Below are positions 34,772-44,148 of a DNA stretch of 56,515 nt, one piece after another; the first letter of the stretch is position 1; each line of letters starts with the position of its first letter. The notes beneath the pieces were generated by a model that was not told the DNA's origin, did no database searches, and was given only the letters and a program-made list of their open reading frames with translations. Position numbers and translations under genes: made by a program. Source of the stretch: Pseudobacter sp. (GTDB lineage: Bacteria; Bacteroidota; Bacteroidia; Chitinophagales; Chitinophagaceae). The stretch lies in the NCBI GenBank assembly GCA_017849455.1, contig JAFIGX010000002.1:1-56515 (forward strand). The letters are read 5' to 3'.

Positions 34772-36481
34772 ATGAACAACAAACTCGTTGGCGCCGACTA
34801 CATCATCTTCCTCATCTACTTTTTCATCGTTGCCGGTTATGGTTATTGGGTGTACAGAAAAAAACAATCCAAAGAAAATGATACCAAAGGATTTTTCCTG
34901 GCAGAAGGAGCACTGACCTGGTGGGCTATCGGTGCTTCGATGATCGCTTCCAATATTTCTGCAGAACAGTTCATCGGTATGTCGGGCAATGGCTTCAGGC
35001 TCGGCCTCGCCATTTCCGCCTATGAGTGGCTGGCGGCTGTTTCCCTGATCATTGTTGCTGTGTTCTTCATGCCTATCTACCTGAAGAACCGGATCTTTAC
35101 CATGCCTCAGTTCCTCAAGCAGCGATACAATGAAAAAGTGGCCCTGATCATGGCCATCTTCTGGCTTTTCCTGTATGTATTCGTGAACCTTACTTCCATT
35201 CTTTTTCTCGGTTCACTGGCTATCAGCAATCTTACCAATCCCCAATATTTTCACGTGATCATGATCGTGCTGGCCATCTTCGCATTGTTCATCACCCTGG
35301 GCGGTATGAAAGTGATCGGTTATACTGATGTGATACAGGTATTCTTCCTCATCATCGGCGGATTGGCCGCTACCTATCTTGCGCTGACCCTGGTGAGTGA
35401 GAAATTCGGACTGGGCAGGAATGTACTGACAGGCTTCAATGAGCTGATCAAACGTTCTCCCGATCACTTCAATATGATCTTCGATAAGCCTGGTCCGAAC
35501 AGTACCGCCAAAGAGATCAGCAACTATCTCAGTCTGCCCGGCATCGCCATGATGCTCGGTGGCCAGTGGGTAGCCAACCTCAACTACTGGGGATGCAACC
35601 AATACATCACCCAACGGGCATTGGGGGCCGATCTCAATACCGCCCGCCGCGGTATCCTCTTCGCAGCATTCCTTAAAATACTGATGCCGGTGATCGTGGT
35701 GCTGCCGGGCATTGCCGCGTATGTGCTTCACCAGCATGGCGGCTTGCAACAGGAAATGATGAGTGGAGGCGAACTGCGGGAAGACAATGCCTATTCAGCC
35801 ATCCTGGGCTTTTTGCCGGCCGGACTGAAAGGCTTGTCCATGGCTGCTCTTACCGCTGCGATCGTTGCTTCGCTCGCCGGTAAGGCCAACAGTATCTCCA
35901 CCATCTTTACGCTGGACATTTACAAAAAGTATGTAGGAAAAGAATCTTCCGAAAAGCAACTGGTATGGATCGGCCGTGTTACGGTGCTGGTGGCAATGGT
36001 GATCGCTATTCTCTTCACCTGGGACGACTGGCTCGGTATCGGCGGCAAAGGCGGGTTCGAATTCATCCAAAAATATACCGGCTTTGTTTCCCCCGGCATC
36101 TTTGCCGTGTTCCTGCTCGGCTTTTTCTGGAAACGCACTACTTCTGCAGCAGCAGTGGTGGGCATTGTAGGAGGCTTCGTGCTGTCGATCCTTTTCAATT
36201 CCGTGATACCCGAATGGTTCGGTCATGATACCTGGTTGTACACAGCATACCTGAACCCAGGCACCGGTAAATATGAAATTCCCTTCCTCACCAGTATGGG
36301 ATGGGTCTTCTTCATCACTGTATTGCTGATGGGAATTATTTCAATGGCAGATCCCGCCAGCAAGAACAATCCGAAGGCAACCCGGTACGACAGAAGTATG
36401 TTCAAGGTTACACCGGGCATGATGGCGATGATCCTGATCATCCTCGGTGTGTTGGGCGCGATATATGTGAGGTTCTGGTGA
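34772..36481 (+). CDS. Sodium/solute symporter (SSS family, SGLT-like)
   Basis: Predicted 569 residues, about 14 membrane helices. ATG 34772 is chosen because MNNKLVGADYIIFLIYFF starts at the first helix; 27 upstream residues are not needed. Diagnostic SSS segments: GALTWWAIGASMIASNISAEQFIGMSG, GGQWVANLNYWGCNQYITQRALGA and KGLSMAALTAAIVASLAGKANS. It resembles the vSGLT sugar branch (NYWGCNQY near helix 7), so a Na+-coupled sugar or polyol uptake is likely; the substrate is inferred. Monocistronic; a two-unit octamer remnant follows its stop. Confidence 0.92.
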   Translation: MNNKLVGADYIIFLIYFFIVAGYGYWVYRKKQSKENDTKGFFLAEGALTWWAIGASMIASNISAEQFIGMSGNGFRLGLAISAYEWLAAVSLIIVAVFFMPIYLKNRIFTMPQFLKQRYNEKVALIMAIFWLFLYVFVNLTSILFLGSLAISNLTNPQYFHVIMIVLAIFALFITLGGMKVIGYTDVIQVFFLIIGGLAATYLALTLVSEKFGLGRNVLTGFNELIKRSPDHFNMIFDKPGPNSTAKEISNYLSLPGIAMMLGGQWVANLNYWGCNQYITQRALGADLNTARRGILFAAFLKILMPVIVVLPGIAAYVLHQHGGLQQEMMSGGELREDNAYSAILGFLPAGLKGLSMAALTAAIVASLAGKANSISTIFTLDIYKKYVGKESSEKQLVWIGRVTVLVAMVIAILFTWDDWLGIGGKGGFEFIQKYTGFVSPGIFAVFLLGFFWKRTTSAAAVVGIVGGFVLSILFNSVIPEWFGHDTWLYTAYLNPGTGKYEIPFLTSMGWVFFITVLLMGIISMADPASKNNPKATRYDRSMFKVTPGMMAMILIILGVLGAIYVRFW

Positions 36482-36495
36482 AAGGTTGATAAGTT
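36482..36495. repeat. Octamer-family remnant O7
   Basis: About two octamer units (aaggttgat, aagtt) between the symporter stop and the convergent beta-lactamase-fold gene, with no right arm. Probably a decayed or single-sided copy of the RGTTGAYA element. Confidence 0.45.
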
Positions 36496-37542
36496 TCATT
36501 TACAAACTATCTGCCCCTCGATGATCTCCTTGAACTGCATCACCACATCTTTCCTGGCGTTATCATTCAAATCTTTCGTGAAGATGATGGCGGCATAGCC
36601 ACGGCATTTGTCGATATAAGGCCAGGTGCCGGAAAATCCAGGGCAACCTATTACGGTGCTGTTGCCGCTGGCATCCTTCTCCTGTATCCATTCACCGAGG
36701 CCGTATTCAAATCCTTCCGCCATTTTGGGAGTGAATTTATTGGGAAGGCCGGTAAACTGTGGCTTTTGCATCTCAGCAATGGATTCTTCACTTAAAACCC
36801 TTTTGCCTTCGAACATGCCTTTGTTCAGGACCATGATGAGAAAATTCAGGTAGTCATTGGCGGTAGAAAGGGCGCCAAAGGAAGGATTGGGCGCTTCCCC
36901 GTTATTATCGAACGTAGTGGACCGCATTTTCAGGGGGCGGAAGATCCGTTCGGTGGCAAGGCGTTCGAAATTCTTTTTACCGACGATCTCTACCACCCTG
37001 GCTGCAATGGTAGGCCCATAATTCCCATAATGGAATTCCTTGCCGGTATTATTGGAGATCTCTTTGGCGGCAATGGCATTCACTTCTGCTTCGAGTGAAG
37101 GATATTTTTTTCTTTGTACTAATTTTGCCATGAATCCCCTGTCATTCTCTATTCCGGTTACATGCGAAAGACAATGGCGGATCGTAACATACCCCTTCAT
37201 ATAACTGTTAAAAATGGGAATGTATTTCCCAACAGGATCATCGAGTGAAAGTTTGCCCTGGTCTACAAAGCTCATCACAATGGCTGCCGTGAGCCATTGG
37301 CTGCAATGGCCAATAGGGGCCTGCGTTTTGGCATTGAAATCGGTACCCAGCTCTTTTTGATAAACGGGTTTTCCGTCTTTCCAAACCAGCGCTGTCACAT
37401 AATTGCCCAGGGCTTTCTGGTTACGCTGCAATAATTGATCGGCTGCGCTGAAATCGTACTGGGCGGAAACGGTCTGCAATAGTAGCAGGAAAGCTGCTGC
37501 CAGGCTGCAGTTGAGACAGATTCGATTGATTTTTAATGACAT
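36496..37542 (-). CDS. Class C beta-lactamase-fold protein with lost active-site residues
   Basis: Predicted 348 residues, signal peptide 1-27 (QTVSAQ). The fold is clear: LTAAIVMSFVDQGKLSLDDPVGKYIPIF, the HYGNYG second motif (Tyr172, Asn174) and GYAAIIFTKDLN. But the segment that should read SxxK is GHCSQWLTA: the nucleophile position is His79 and the lysine position Gln82. The third-motif His is also replaced (VIGCPGFSGTWPY). All codons are clean, with no frameshift. It is therefore probably a pseudo-enzyme that binds rather than cleaves, in the periplasm. Full length. Confidence 0.85.
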   Translation of the reverse strand: MSLKINRICLNCSLAAAFLLLLQTVSAQYDFSAADQLLQRNQKALGNYVTALVWKDGKPVYQKELGTDFNAKTQAPIGHCSQWLTAAIVMSFVDQGKLSLDDPVGKYIPIFNSYMKGYVTIRHCLSHVTGIENDRGFMAKLVQRKKYPSLEAEVNAIAAKEISNNTGKEFHYGNYGPTIAARVVEIVGKKNFERLATERIFRPLKMRSTTFDNNGEAPNPSFGALSTANDYLNFLIMVLNKGMFEGKRVLSEESIAEMQKPQFTGLPNKFTPKMAEGFEYGLGEWIQEKDASGNSTVIGCPGFSGTWPYIDKCRGYAAIIFTKDLNDNARKDVVMQFKEIIEGQIVCK

Positions 37543-37741
37543 AAATGCGGGAATGGGGGTCTTGGTGTATGGTTTGTGAACAGGCTTAAAGATATTTGAA
37601 TTTTAGCAGCGGTAAAAGGTGCTTATACCCGAATTTAGCAGTTCAGTGGCGAACAAATCATTTTAACATTTTGTTCAAAACCTGCTGCACAGGATGAGTC
37701 CCTTTCCCTGGATCAAATACCTAATTAAAAGGAGGGGAAAT

Positions 37742-40390
37742 ATGAATCTGAATAATTTCACTATCAAAGCACAGGAAGCGATCGCGCAGGCGCAACAGAT
37801 CGCCTTCAATCATAATAACGTCAATATCGAGACGGAGCACCTGCTGAAAAGCCTGCTGGAGCAGGAAGATTCTCCGGTCGATTACCTGTTGAAAAAAAAT
37901 AATGTGACGGTCAACCTGCTGGATAATAAACTGGAGGAAAGCATCCGGAAACTACCGGTGGTTGGCAGTGGCGGCACACCTGCCCAATCCATCGGCAGGG
38001 ATGCCAACAATGCTGTTCTGCGGGCAGGCACCAACCTGAAACAGTTCGGGGATGAATTCGTGAGCGTAGAACATCTGCTGCTCGCCATTCTACAGGGCTC
38101 CGACCATACGGCAAAACTCCTGAAAGATGCAGGCCTGACCGAAAAAGGATTGGTAGCGGCCATCAAAGACCTGCGCAAAGGAGATACGATCAAAAGCCAG
38201 ACACAGGAAACACAGTTCAATGCACTGAACAAATATGCGAAGAACCTGAACGAGCTGGCGCGCCAGGGCAAACTCGACCCGGTGATCGGCCGTGATGAAG
38301 AGATCCGCCGTACACTGCATATCTTATCGCGCCGAAGTAAGAACAATCCTATCCTGGTGGGTGAGCCCGGTGTGGGCAAGACCGCCATTGCGGAAGGACT
38401 GGCGCACAGGATCGTGAACGGAGATGTGCCGGACAACCTGAAAACGAAGATCATTTATGCGCTGGATATGGGCCAACTGATCGCCGGCGCCAAATATAAA
38501 GGTGAATTCGAAGAGCGCCTGAAATCGGTAGTAAAAGAGGTAAGCACCAGCGATGGAGAGATCATTCTTTTTATCGATGAGATACATACGCTCGTAGGAG
38601 CTGGTGGCGGAGAAGGCGCCATGGATGCGGCCAATATCCTCAAACCCGCACTGGCACGGGGTGAACTGAGGGCCATCGGTGCTACTACCCTAAATGAATA
38701 CCAGAAATTTTTCGAAAAAGACAAAGCGCTGGAACGCCGCTTCCAGAAAGTGATGATCGAAGAGCCCAGTGTGGAAGACACCATCTCCATCCTGCGAGGA
38801 TTGAAGGATCGTTATGAGACCTATCACCATGTCAGGATCAAAGATGAAGCGATCATTGCTGCGGTGGAATTATCGCACCGCTATATCACCGACCGTTTCC
38901 TTCCCGACAAAGCCATCGACCTGATCGACGAAAGTGCTGCCAAGCTCCGGCTGGAGATGAACAGCATGCCGGAAGAATTGGATAAACTGGAAAGGCAGAT
39001 CAGGCAACTGGAGATCGAGCGGGAAGCTATCAAAAGAGAAAATGATGAAGAGAAACTGAAAGACCTGAACACGGAGATCGCCAACCTGGCCGTTGAAAGA
39101 GATACTTTCAGGGCCAAATGGAAAGAAGAAAAAGAGATCGTGGAGAAAGTGCAATCGGCCAAAGCCGCTATCGAGCAGTTGAAGCTGGAAGCTGAGAAGG
39201 CAGAGCGCAATGGCGATTATGGAAAAGTGGCGGAGATCCGTTATGGTAAAATAAAAGAGCAGGAAAAGATCATCCATGAATATTCGGAAGAACTGGCCAA
39301 GATCAATGAAAAGCGATTGCTGAAGGAAGAAGTGGATGCGGATGATATCGCAGAGAATGTTGCCAAGGCAACAGGCATACCCGTGAGCAGGATGCTGCAA
39401 AGTGAAAAAGAAAAATTATTGCACCTGGAAGAGCACTTGCATCAGCGGGTGGTTGGGCAGGAGGAAGCGATCGTTGCAGTAGCAGACGCTGTTCGCAGGA
39501 GCAGGGCAGGGCTGCAGGACCCGCGCAAACCCATCGGCTCATTTATTTTCCTCGGTACTACCGGTGTGGGTAAAACAGAGTTGGCCAAAGCATTGGCAGA
39601 ATACCTGTTCGATGACGAGAGCATGATGACGAGGATCGACATGAGCGAGTACCAGGAAAAACATACTGTGTCGCGGCTGGTAGGTGCTCCCCCCGGATAT
39701 GTGGGTTATGATGAAGGCGGCCAGCTCACGGAAGCAGTCCGCCGCAAACCATATAGTGTGGTGCTGCTCGACGAGATCGAAAAAGCGCACCCCGATGTCT
39801 GGAACGTACTGCTGCAGGTGCTGGACGATGGCCGGTTAACCGATAACAAAGGCCGGGTGGTGAACTTCAAGAACACCATCATCATCATGACCAGCAATAT
39901 CGGCAGCCACCTGATCCAGGAAGCCTTTGAAGAGGTGAACGAACGTAACCTGGAAGAGGTTACCGAGAAGGCGAAAACAGAAGTGATGAACCTGCTCCGG
40001 CAGACCATCAGGCCCGAATTCCTCAACAGGGTAGATGAGATCATCATGTTCCAACCGTTGCTGAAAAAGGAGATCAGGGGCATCATCCATATCCAGTTGA
40101 ACAACCTGAAAAAACTGGTGGCCGCCAATGGCGTGAACCTGCAGTTCAGCGATTATGCCATCGATTACCTGGCGGAGAACGGGTTCGACCCGCAGTTCGG
40201 GGCCAGGCCCTTGAAGCGCCTGATCCAGAAAGAGATCATCAACCAGTTGTCGAAGAAGATCCTGGCCGGGGATATAGACAAATTGCACCCCGTACTGGTA
40301 GACGTATTCGATGGGGTGGTGGTATTCAGGAATGAATTTCCTTCCAAACCCTCATCGGGCGAATCGAAGGAAAAGGCCAGGTCCAGGTAA
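37742..40390 (+). CDS. clpB: ATP-dependent disaggregase chaperone ClpB
   Basis: An 882-residue AAA+ Hsp100 that pulls proteins out of aggregates with DnaK. ATG 37742 gives the standard [14 protein letters not shown] start and has a purine-rich RBS (aaaaggaggggaaat) right before it, unusually strong for this genome. Clp_N repeats 1-145; AAA-1 with GEPGVGKT at 207-214; the coiled-coil M domain around 400-520 ([17 protein letters not shown]), which separates ClpB from ClpA/C; AAA-2 with GTTGVGKT; a D2 C-terminal domain. Complete. Upstream 199 bp is AT-rich and should hold a stress promoter, not identified. Confidence 0.97.
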   Translation: MNLNNFTIKAQEAIAQAQQIAFNHNNVNIETEHLLKSLLEQEDSPVDYLLKKNNVTVNLLDNKLEESIRKLPVVGSGGTPAQSIGRDANNAVLRAGTNLKQFGDEFVSVEHLLLAILQGSDHTAKLLKDAGLTEKGLVAAIKDLRKGDTIKSQTQETQFNALNKYAKNLNELARQGKLDPVIGRDEEIRRTLHILSRRSKNNPILVGEPGVGKTAIAEGLAHRIVNGDVPDNLKTKIIYALDMGQLIAGAKYKGEFEERLKSVVKEVSTSDGEIILFIDEIHTLVGAGGGEGAMDAANILKPALARGELRAIGATTLNEYQKFFEKDKALERRFQKVMIEEPSVEDTISILRGLKDRYETYHHVRIKDEAIIAAVELSHRYITDRFLPDKAIDLIDESAAKLRLEMNSMPEELDKLERQIRQLEIEREAIKRENDEEKLKDLNTEIANLAVERDTFRAKWKEEKEIVEKVQSAKAAIEQLKLEAEKAERNGDYGKVAEIRYGKIKEQEKIIHEYSEELAKINEKRLLKEEVDADDIAENVAKATGIPVSRMLQSEKEKLLHLEEHLHQRVVGQEEAIVAVADAVRRSRAGLQDPRKPIGSFIFLGTTGVGKTELAKALAEYLFDDESMMTRIDMSEYQEKHTVSRLVGAPPGYVGYDEGGQLTEAVRRKPYSVVLLDEIEKAHPDVWNVLLQVLDDGRLTDNKGRVVNFKNTIIIMTSNIGSHLIQEAFEEVNERNLEEVTEKAKTEVMNLLRQTIRPEFLNRVDEIIMFQPLLKKEIRGIIHIQLNNLKKLVAANGVNLQFSDYAIDYLAENGFDPQFGARPLKRLIQKEIINQLSKKILAGDIDKLHPVLVDVFDGVVVFRNEFPSKPSSGESKEKARSR

Positions 40391-40488
40391 TGGACCAGGT
40401 CGCAAACAAATAAGATGAAAAATTGTTATATAGGCTAGATGACCGTTGCCGGAACCGGTTGCTTTGAGACTTTAAAAAGGAGATCATT

Positions 40489-41064
40489 ATGGCAACAAAC
40501 AATAAACCTAAACTGGTGGAGATCATTCCACCAAAAGATGTATGGCAGGGCCCCGCATCCGCCCCGGTATCCCTTGTGGAGTTCGGGGATTATGAGAGCG
40601 AAGCCTGCGCCAAAGCACATGAAGTAGTGAAGAAGCTACTGAACGCTTATGGTAAGCAGTTGAGGTTCAATTTCAGGCATTTCCCGCTTACACAGATCCA
40701 CCAACGATCGCATAAAGCGGCGGAAGCTGCTGTAGGCGCGGCCCAGGAAGGCAAATTCTGGGAGATGCATGATAAGCTGTTCCATAACCGCCGTAACCTG
40801 GGCAGTGTAAGCCTGAAGGAATATGCGCGTGAAGTGGGCATCACCGACAAGAATTTTCTCTCCAAACTGGTGGATTCGGTGTATGGTTGGACGGTCCGCA
40901 ATGACCTTCTCGAAGGATTGGAGAAAGGTGTACGCGACGTACCGGCCTTTTTTATCAATAATGAATTGTTCACCGGCAAGCCTACTTTCGATGGCCTGAA
41001 CAAAGCGATCGATGAAGCGATCAGGACAGGGAAGCGGAAGACGGCGGTGAAGCAGAGAGCCTGA
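40489..41064 (+). CDS. DsbA-like thioredoxin-fold protein with SxxC motif
   Basis: Predicted 191 residues, no signal peptide, so cytosolic. DSBA-like architecture: APVSLVEFGDYESEACAKAH, helical insert, then GVRDVPAFFINNELFTG with the cis-Pro and the final strands. The usual CPxC/CxxC is replaced by Ser37-Glu-Ala-Cys40, so the reactive first cysteine is gone and only the second remains. This rules out ordinary disulfide exchange; it may bind a ligand or partner. A strong RBS (aaaaaggagatcat) precedes the ATG, and clpB lies 98 bp upstream, so stress co-expression is possible (inference). Confidence 0.85.
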   Translation: MATNNKPKLVEIIPPKDVWQGPASAPVSLVEFGDYESEACAKAHEVVKKLLNAYGKQLRFNFRHFPLTQIHQRSHKAAEAAVGAAQEGKFWEMHDKLFHNRRNLGSVSLKEYAREVGITDKNFLSKLVDSVYGWTVRNDLLEGLEKGVRDVPAFFINNELFTGKPTFDGLNKAIDEAIRTGKRKTAVKQRA

Positions 41065-41069
41065 GGTGG

Positions 41070-41106
41070 AGTTAGGTTGACAAGTTTTTAACCTTTCAAC
41101 TTACCC
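41070..41106. repeat. Octamer-family remnant O5
   Basis: Short imperfect hairpin gttaggttgacaag ... ctttcaacttac behind the DsbA-like gene, with one to two octamer units per side and only a few bases between. Probably a decayed copy lacking the shared core. Confidence 0.5.
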
Positions 41107-41142
41107 TAAAAGCTTATTTTGCCGGAAATATCGAGGGCGAGT

Positions 41143-43005
41143 ATGCGTTTATGGGGACCGTTTATCATAATGATCTGTATTTCGTCTCTGCTGATGGGCA
41201 TCTCTACCCCCCTGTACGCCCAGCACGATACTACCAAAAGACAGGGCCTCGATAGTTTCATCCTCAAGCGAAAAGGGCTGTTCGGCAAACTCGCCCGCAA
41301 CCTCCTCACCGATACGCTCAAGGAAAATATTGCCGCCAGTACGCCTGTCCGCAATGACCTGCTATTTTCCATCTATGATGGCCGGGTGATCCGCAGCATC
41401 ACCGTTCAGGGCCTCGATTTCGGTACGCCGATCAATGATACTACCAAAGTATATCGGAACTGGCTTACCAGGCTGGCCAATGGTTCCCACCGCAAAACCC
41501 GCGACTTCGTGATCCGGGACAATCTCTTTTTCAAAAAAGGAGAAAGGGTATTTCCTTATTTATTGGCAGACAATGAGCGGCATCTACGTGATCAACCCTA
41601 CCTGCAGGATGCCAGGATCATCATCCGGCCGGCAGACAATAGCTTCGATTCCGTGGATGTGGTAGTGCTTACGAAGGATGTATTGTCGATCGGCGGTTCC
41701 ATTCACCTCCGGAATATGAACAGTGGTGACATATCGCTGAAAGAAGATAACCTGGGGGGATGGGGCGACAGGCTGCTGGGCAGCGTGCTGTACGACCAGA
41801 CAAGAGTAGAAAGGATGGGCTATGGCGCCGAATTCATCAAACGGAATATTGCCGGCTCTTTCATCGATGCCACTGCCGGGTATTCCAATTTCGCTAACGC
41901 ATTCAGCAGTGGCCGTGCGGAGGAAACGACCTTCTATGCCAGGATGATCAGACCGCTGGCGAACCCTTATATGCGCTTCACCTATGCGGCCGAGATCGCT
42001 TATCACAATACCAGTAATATGTACCTGAGCGACTCACTGTACAACAGTGATTACCGCTACGAGTATTTCAATTATGATGCATGGATCGGCTGGAACACCG
42101 GCGCCTTCAAGATACTGCCCGATCTGAACAAGGACGACCGTTTACGCACCCTGTTGAGCCTGCGGGTGCTTCGCAAACAATACCAGGAGATCCCCGATAA
42201 ATACAAAACGATATACGATAGCCGGTATGCGGACATTGCCGGCGTTCTGGGAGCCATCTCCATCTTCGGGCAGAACTTTTACAAGACCCGTTATATCTAC
42301 GGCTTCGGCAGGAGTGAGGACGTGCCAGAAGGGACGGATATCTCGCTGACAGCTGGGTGGACAAGAAAACAGCAGATAGACAGACCCTATATCGGTCTCG
42401 ATTTCCAGAGAAGCTATTTCAGGGTGAAAGAAGATTATTTCAACTATACATTCAGGTTAGGTGGCTACTGGCACCGGAATAAAATGGAAGATGTCGACGT
42501 CCTGCTCAACCTCGACTATTTCAGCAAACTGCAGATACTGAGCCCCAAATGGAAACAGCGTACATTCATCAGCGCCGGCATCACAGGTCAGATCAACAAG
42601 ACACTGAATGAAGAGCTTTACCTCGAAAGCCCTTTCGGCATACCTGAACTGTACAACGACCGCAAGATCGGGGGCGATATCAGGGCCACCCTCAAAGCGG
42701 AATCCGTGTTCTTCAGCCCATTCACCTTCATCAACTTCCGGTTCGCTCCATTTGTATTCGCGAACCTTTGCCTGATCACGCCTGTGAGTGAAAAATTTTC
42801 CAAAAGCGACGGGTACCAGAGCGTCGGGGCAGGGCTCAGGTGGAGGAACGAAAGCCTTATCTTCGGGACCATGGAACTGAAAGCCCATTATTTCCCACGT
42901 GCCAACTATTATGGAAAGCATTTACGGATAGACTTCAACACCAATATCAGGTTCAAATATAACCAGCAGACCATCAAGCGGCCGGAGCTTATCATTGCCA
43001 ATTAA
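41143..43005 (+). CDS. Outer-membrane beta-barrel protein with POTRA-like N-terminus
   Basis: Predicted 620 residues. ATG 41143 is preferred to the TTG at 41119. Signal peptide with core IIMICISSLLMGISTPLYAQ. Residues about 75-190 contain a POTRA-like module (YDGRVIRSITVQGLDFG ... FFKKGERVFPYLLADNERHLRDQPYLQDARI), as in the last POTRA of Omp85 proteins, and the remainder is aromatic beta strands to the C-terminus. I infer an Omp85-like or surface-antigen-like barrel; the substrate is unknown and the gene is not BamA itself. Convergent, overlapping the DUF72 gene by 4 bp. Confidence 0.78.
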   Translation: MRLWGPFIIMICISSLLMGISTPLYAQHDTTKRQGLDSFILKRKGLFGKLARNLLTDTLKENIAASTPVRNDLLFSIYDGRVIRSITVQGLDFGTPINDTTKVYRNWLTRLANGSHRKTRDFVIRDNLFFKKGERVFPYLLADNERHLRDQPYLQDARIIIRPADNSFDSVDVVVLTKDVLSIGGSIHLRNMNSGDISLKEDNLGGWGDRLLGSVLYDQTRVERMGYGAEFIKRNIAGSFIDATAGYSNFANAFSSGRAEETTFYARMIRPLANPYMRFTYAAEIAYHNTSNMYLSDSLYNSDYRYEYFNYDAWIGWNTGAFKILPDLNKDDRLRTLLSLRVLRKQYQEIPDKYKTIYDSRYADIAGVLGAISIFGQNFYKTRYIYGFGRSEDVPEGTDISLTAGWTRKQQIDRPYIGLDFQRSYFRVKEDYFNYTFRLGGYWHRNKMEDVDVLLNLDYFSKLQILSPKWKQRTFISAGITGQINKTLNEELYLESPFGIPELYNDRKIGGDIRATLKAESVFFSPFTFINFRFAPFVFANLCLITPVSEKFSKSDGYQSVGAGLRWRNESLIFGTMELKAHYFPRANYYGKHLRIDFNTNIRFKYNQQTIKRPELIIAN

Positions 43006-43751
43006 TGGATGACAATATGCTGTAAAAGTTGCTGCAGGTAGAGCGCGTTCCTGATAGCTGCGCCCCTGGCGGTATTATTGAAATAGAGGTATGCTTCTTT
43101 CACTTTCCTGTTCTCATCGATCTGTTTGGCAATACCATCCATGAATTTTTCGGCGTATTCGGATTTGTAAAGAACGGGAACGCCATGAAAGCGATAATAG
43201 GTAATGGAAGTATTGCAGACAGCTTCATCAGGTAATTTGGGATGGCTCATCCCGGCGAAAATGATCTTATGAGCAGCCAGTTTGCGGTATACATCTTCCC
43301 GCCACCAACTGTTATCCCTGAACTCGACCACATTCGTGAAAGAATTATCGAGCTGCTCGGCGATCTCCTGCAATTTCGATTCAGTGTAGATCATCTTGGG
43401 ATGGAACTGGAACAGAACAGGTCCCAGTTTATCACGGAGACCTTCTTTGATCACTTTATAAAAATCTTCCAGCAATGGTTTTATATCACTGAATTGCCTG
43501 TGATAATGAGTGATCAATCGGGGCGCTTTCACCGCAAAATTGAAGCTGGCCGGACTTTTGCCGTACCAATTCTCCAGGAAAGCCAGTTGTGGAAAGCGAT
43601 AGAAAGTGAAATTCAGTTCAAGCGTATTGAAGCGGGTGCAATAATAATCGAACCATTTGCGCTGTGGTGTGCCGACAGGATAAAAGAGTTCCATCCACTC
43701 TCTGTAATGAAAGCCTGAACAACCGATTCGCCATTGAATTTTAGTTGCCAT
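43002..43751 (-). CDS. DUF72 (YecE-like) protein
   Basis: Predicted 249 residues, a TIM-barrel DUF72 protein: IGCSGFHYREWMELFYP at the N-terminus, YCTRFNTLELNFTFYRFP, FNFAVKAPRLITH, LGPVLFQFHPK, VEFRDNSWW, and YYRFHG ... EAYLYFNNTARGAA near the end. All are family-conserved. The biochemical role is unknown; related proteins have been linked to nucleic-acid or Fe-S/nuclease-like functions without firm proof. Complete. Confidence 0.92.
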   Translation of the reverse strand: MATKIQWRIGCSGFHYREWMELFYPVGTPQRKWFDYYCTRFNTLELNFTFYRFPQLAFLENWYGKSPASFNFAVKAPRLITHYHRQFSDIKPLLEDFYKVIKEGLRDKLGPVLFQFHPKMIYTESKLQEIAEQLDNSFTNVVEFRDNSWWREDVYRKLAAHKIIFAGMSHPKLPDEAVCNTSITYYRFHGVPVLYKSEYAEKFMDGIAKQIDENRKVKEAYLYFNNTARGAAIRNALYLQQLLQHIVIH

Positions 43752-43930
43752 ACCATTGGATTCTTCTAATAATTATGCCACCCTGCAGATTCTTCAACTC
43801 CTCTAAAGATACATATCTGTCCTGCTTTTAGCACCTATTCATGGTAATTACTTACCATTTTTTGATCAATGCCGGGTATGGAAAAACTCTGGAATTCGTA
43901 TTTTATTGTTTGAGTGCGACTTATAATTTC
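43752..43930. other. Non-coding gap upstream of the DUF72 gene
   Basis: About 180 bp of AT-rich sequence between the DUF72 start and the hairpin terminator at 43931. No gene or repeat recognised; it should carry the DUF72 promoter. Confidence 0.4.
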
Positions 43931-43962
43931 AGAAAGAAAAAGGCAGTGTAGAAACACCGCCT
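43931..43962 (-). terminator. Intrinsic terminator behind the tRNA-like gene
   Basis: On the minus strand: stem AGGCGGTGT / ACACTGCCT (one G-U pair) with a 4-nt loop, followed by TTTTTCTTTCT. The GU pairing exists only on the minus strand, so this strand is the transcribed one. It resembles the hairpin at 44018-44037. Confidence 0.75.
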
Positions 43963-44017
43963 CTCATCAACGATTGCTTGCCATATGAAAAAAGGTTTCG
44001 ATACCAATCTTTTTGAA

Positions 44018-44037
44018 GGCGATGTGGAAACATCGCC
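44018..44037 (-). other. Perfect hairpin related to the neighbouring terminator
   Basis: Stem ggcgatgt / acatcgcc (8 bp) with loop ggaa. Shares the frame GGC-rTGT-rGAA-ACA-yCGCC with the hairpin at 43941-43962, so the two look like diverged copies. No T tract follows it directly. Confidence 0.65.
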
Positions 44038-44071
44038 CTGGGGCTCAATAATATTGAACCGATGCAATTAG

Positions 44072-44142
44072 CAGTTACGGGTGGAATCGAACCACCGTAA
44101 AAGGTTTTGCCAGCCTTCGCCTTTCCTCTCGGCCACGTAACT
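44072..44142 (-). tRNA. tRNA-Cys-like gene with abnormal anticodon loop, possibly a pseudo-tRNA
   Basis: The minus strand folds as a cloverleaf of 71 nt: acceptor AGTTACG/CGTAACT (7 bp), U8, D-arm GCC-GAGAGGAAA-GGC with A14 and GG, T-arm GGTGG-TTCGATT-CCACC, a 4-nt variable loop and no encoded CCA. The anticodon arm AAGGC-TGGCAAA-ACCTT has a C-A mismatch at the loop closing pair and G instead of U at position 33; the anticodon read in register is GCA (Cys). Discriminator is G, not the U typical of tRNA-Cys. So it looks like a decayed or repurposed tRNA. It starts 6 nt behind the desaturase stop codon on the same strand. Confidence 0.5.
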
Positions 44143-44148
44143 CATATA

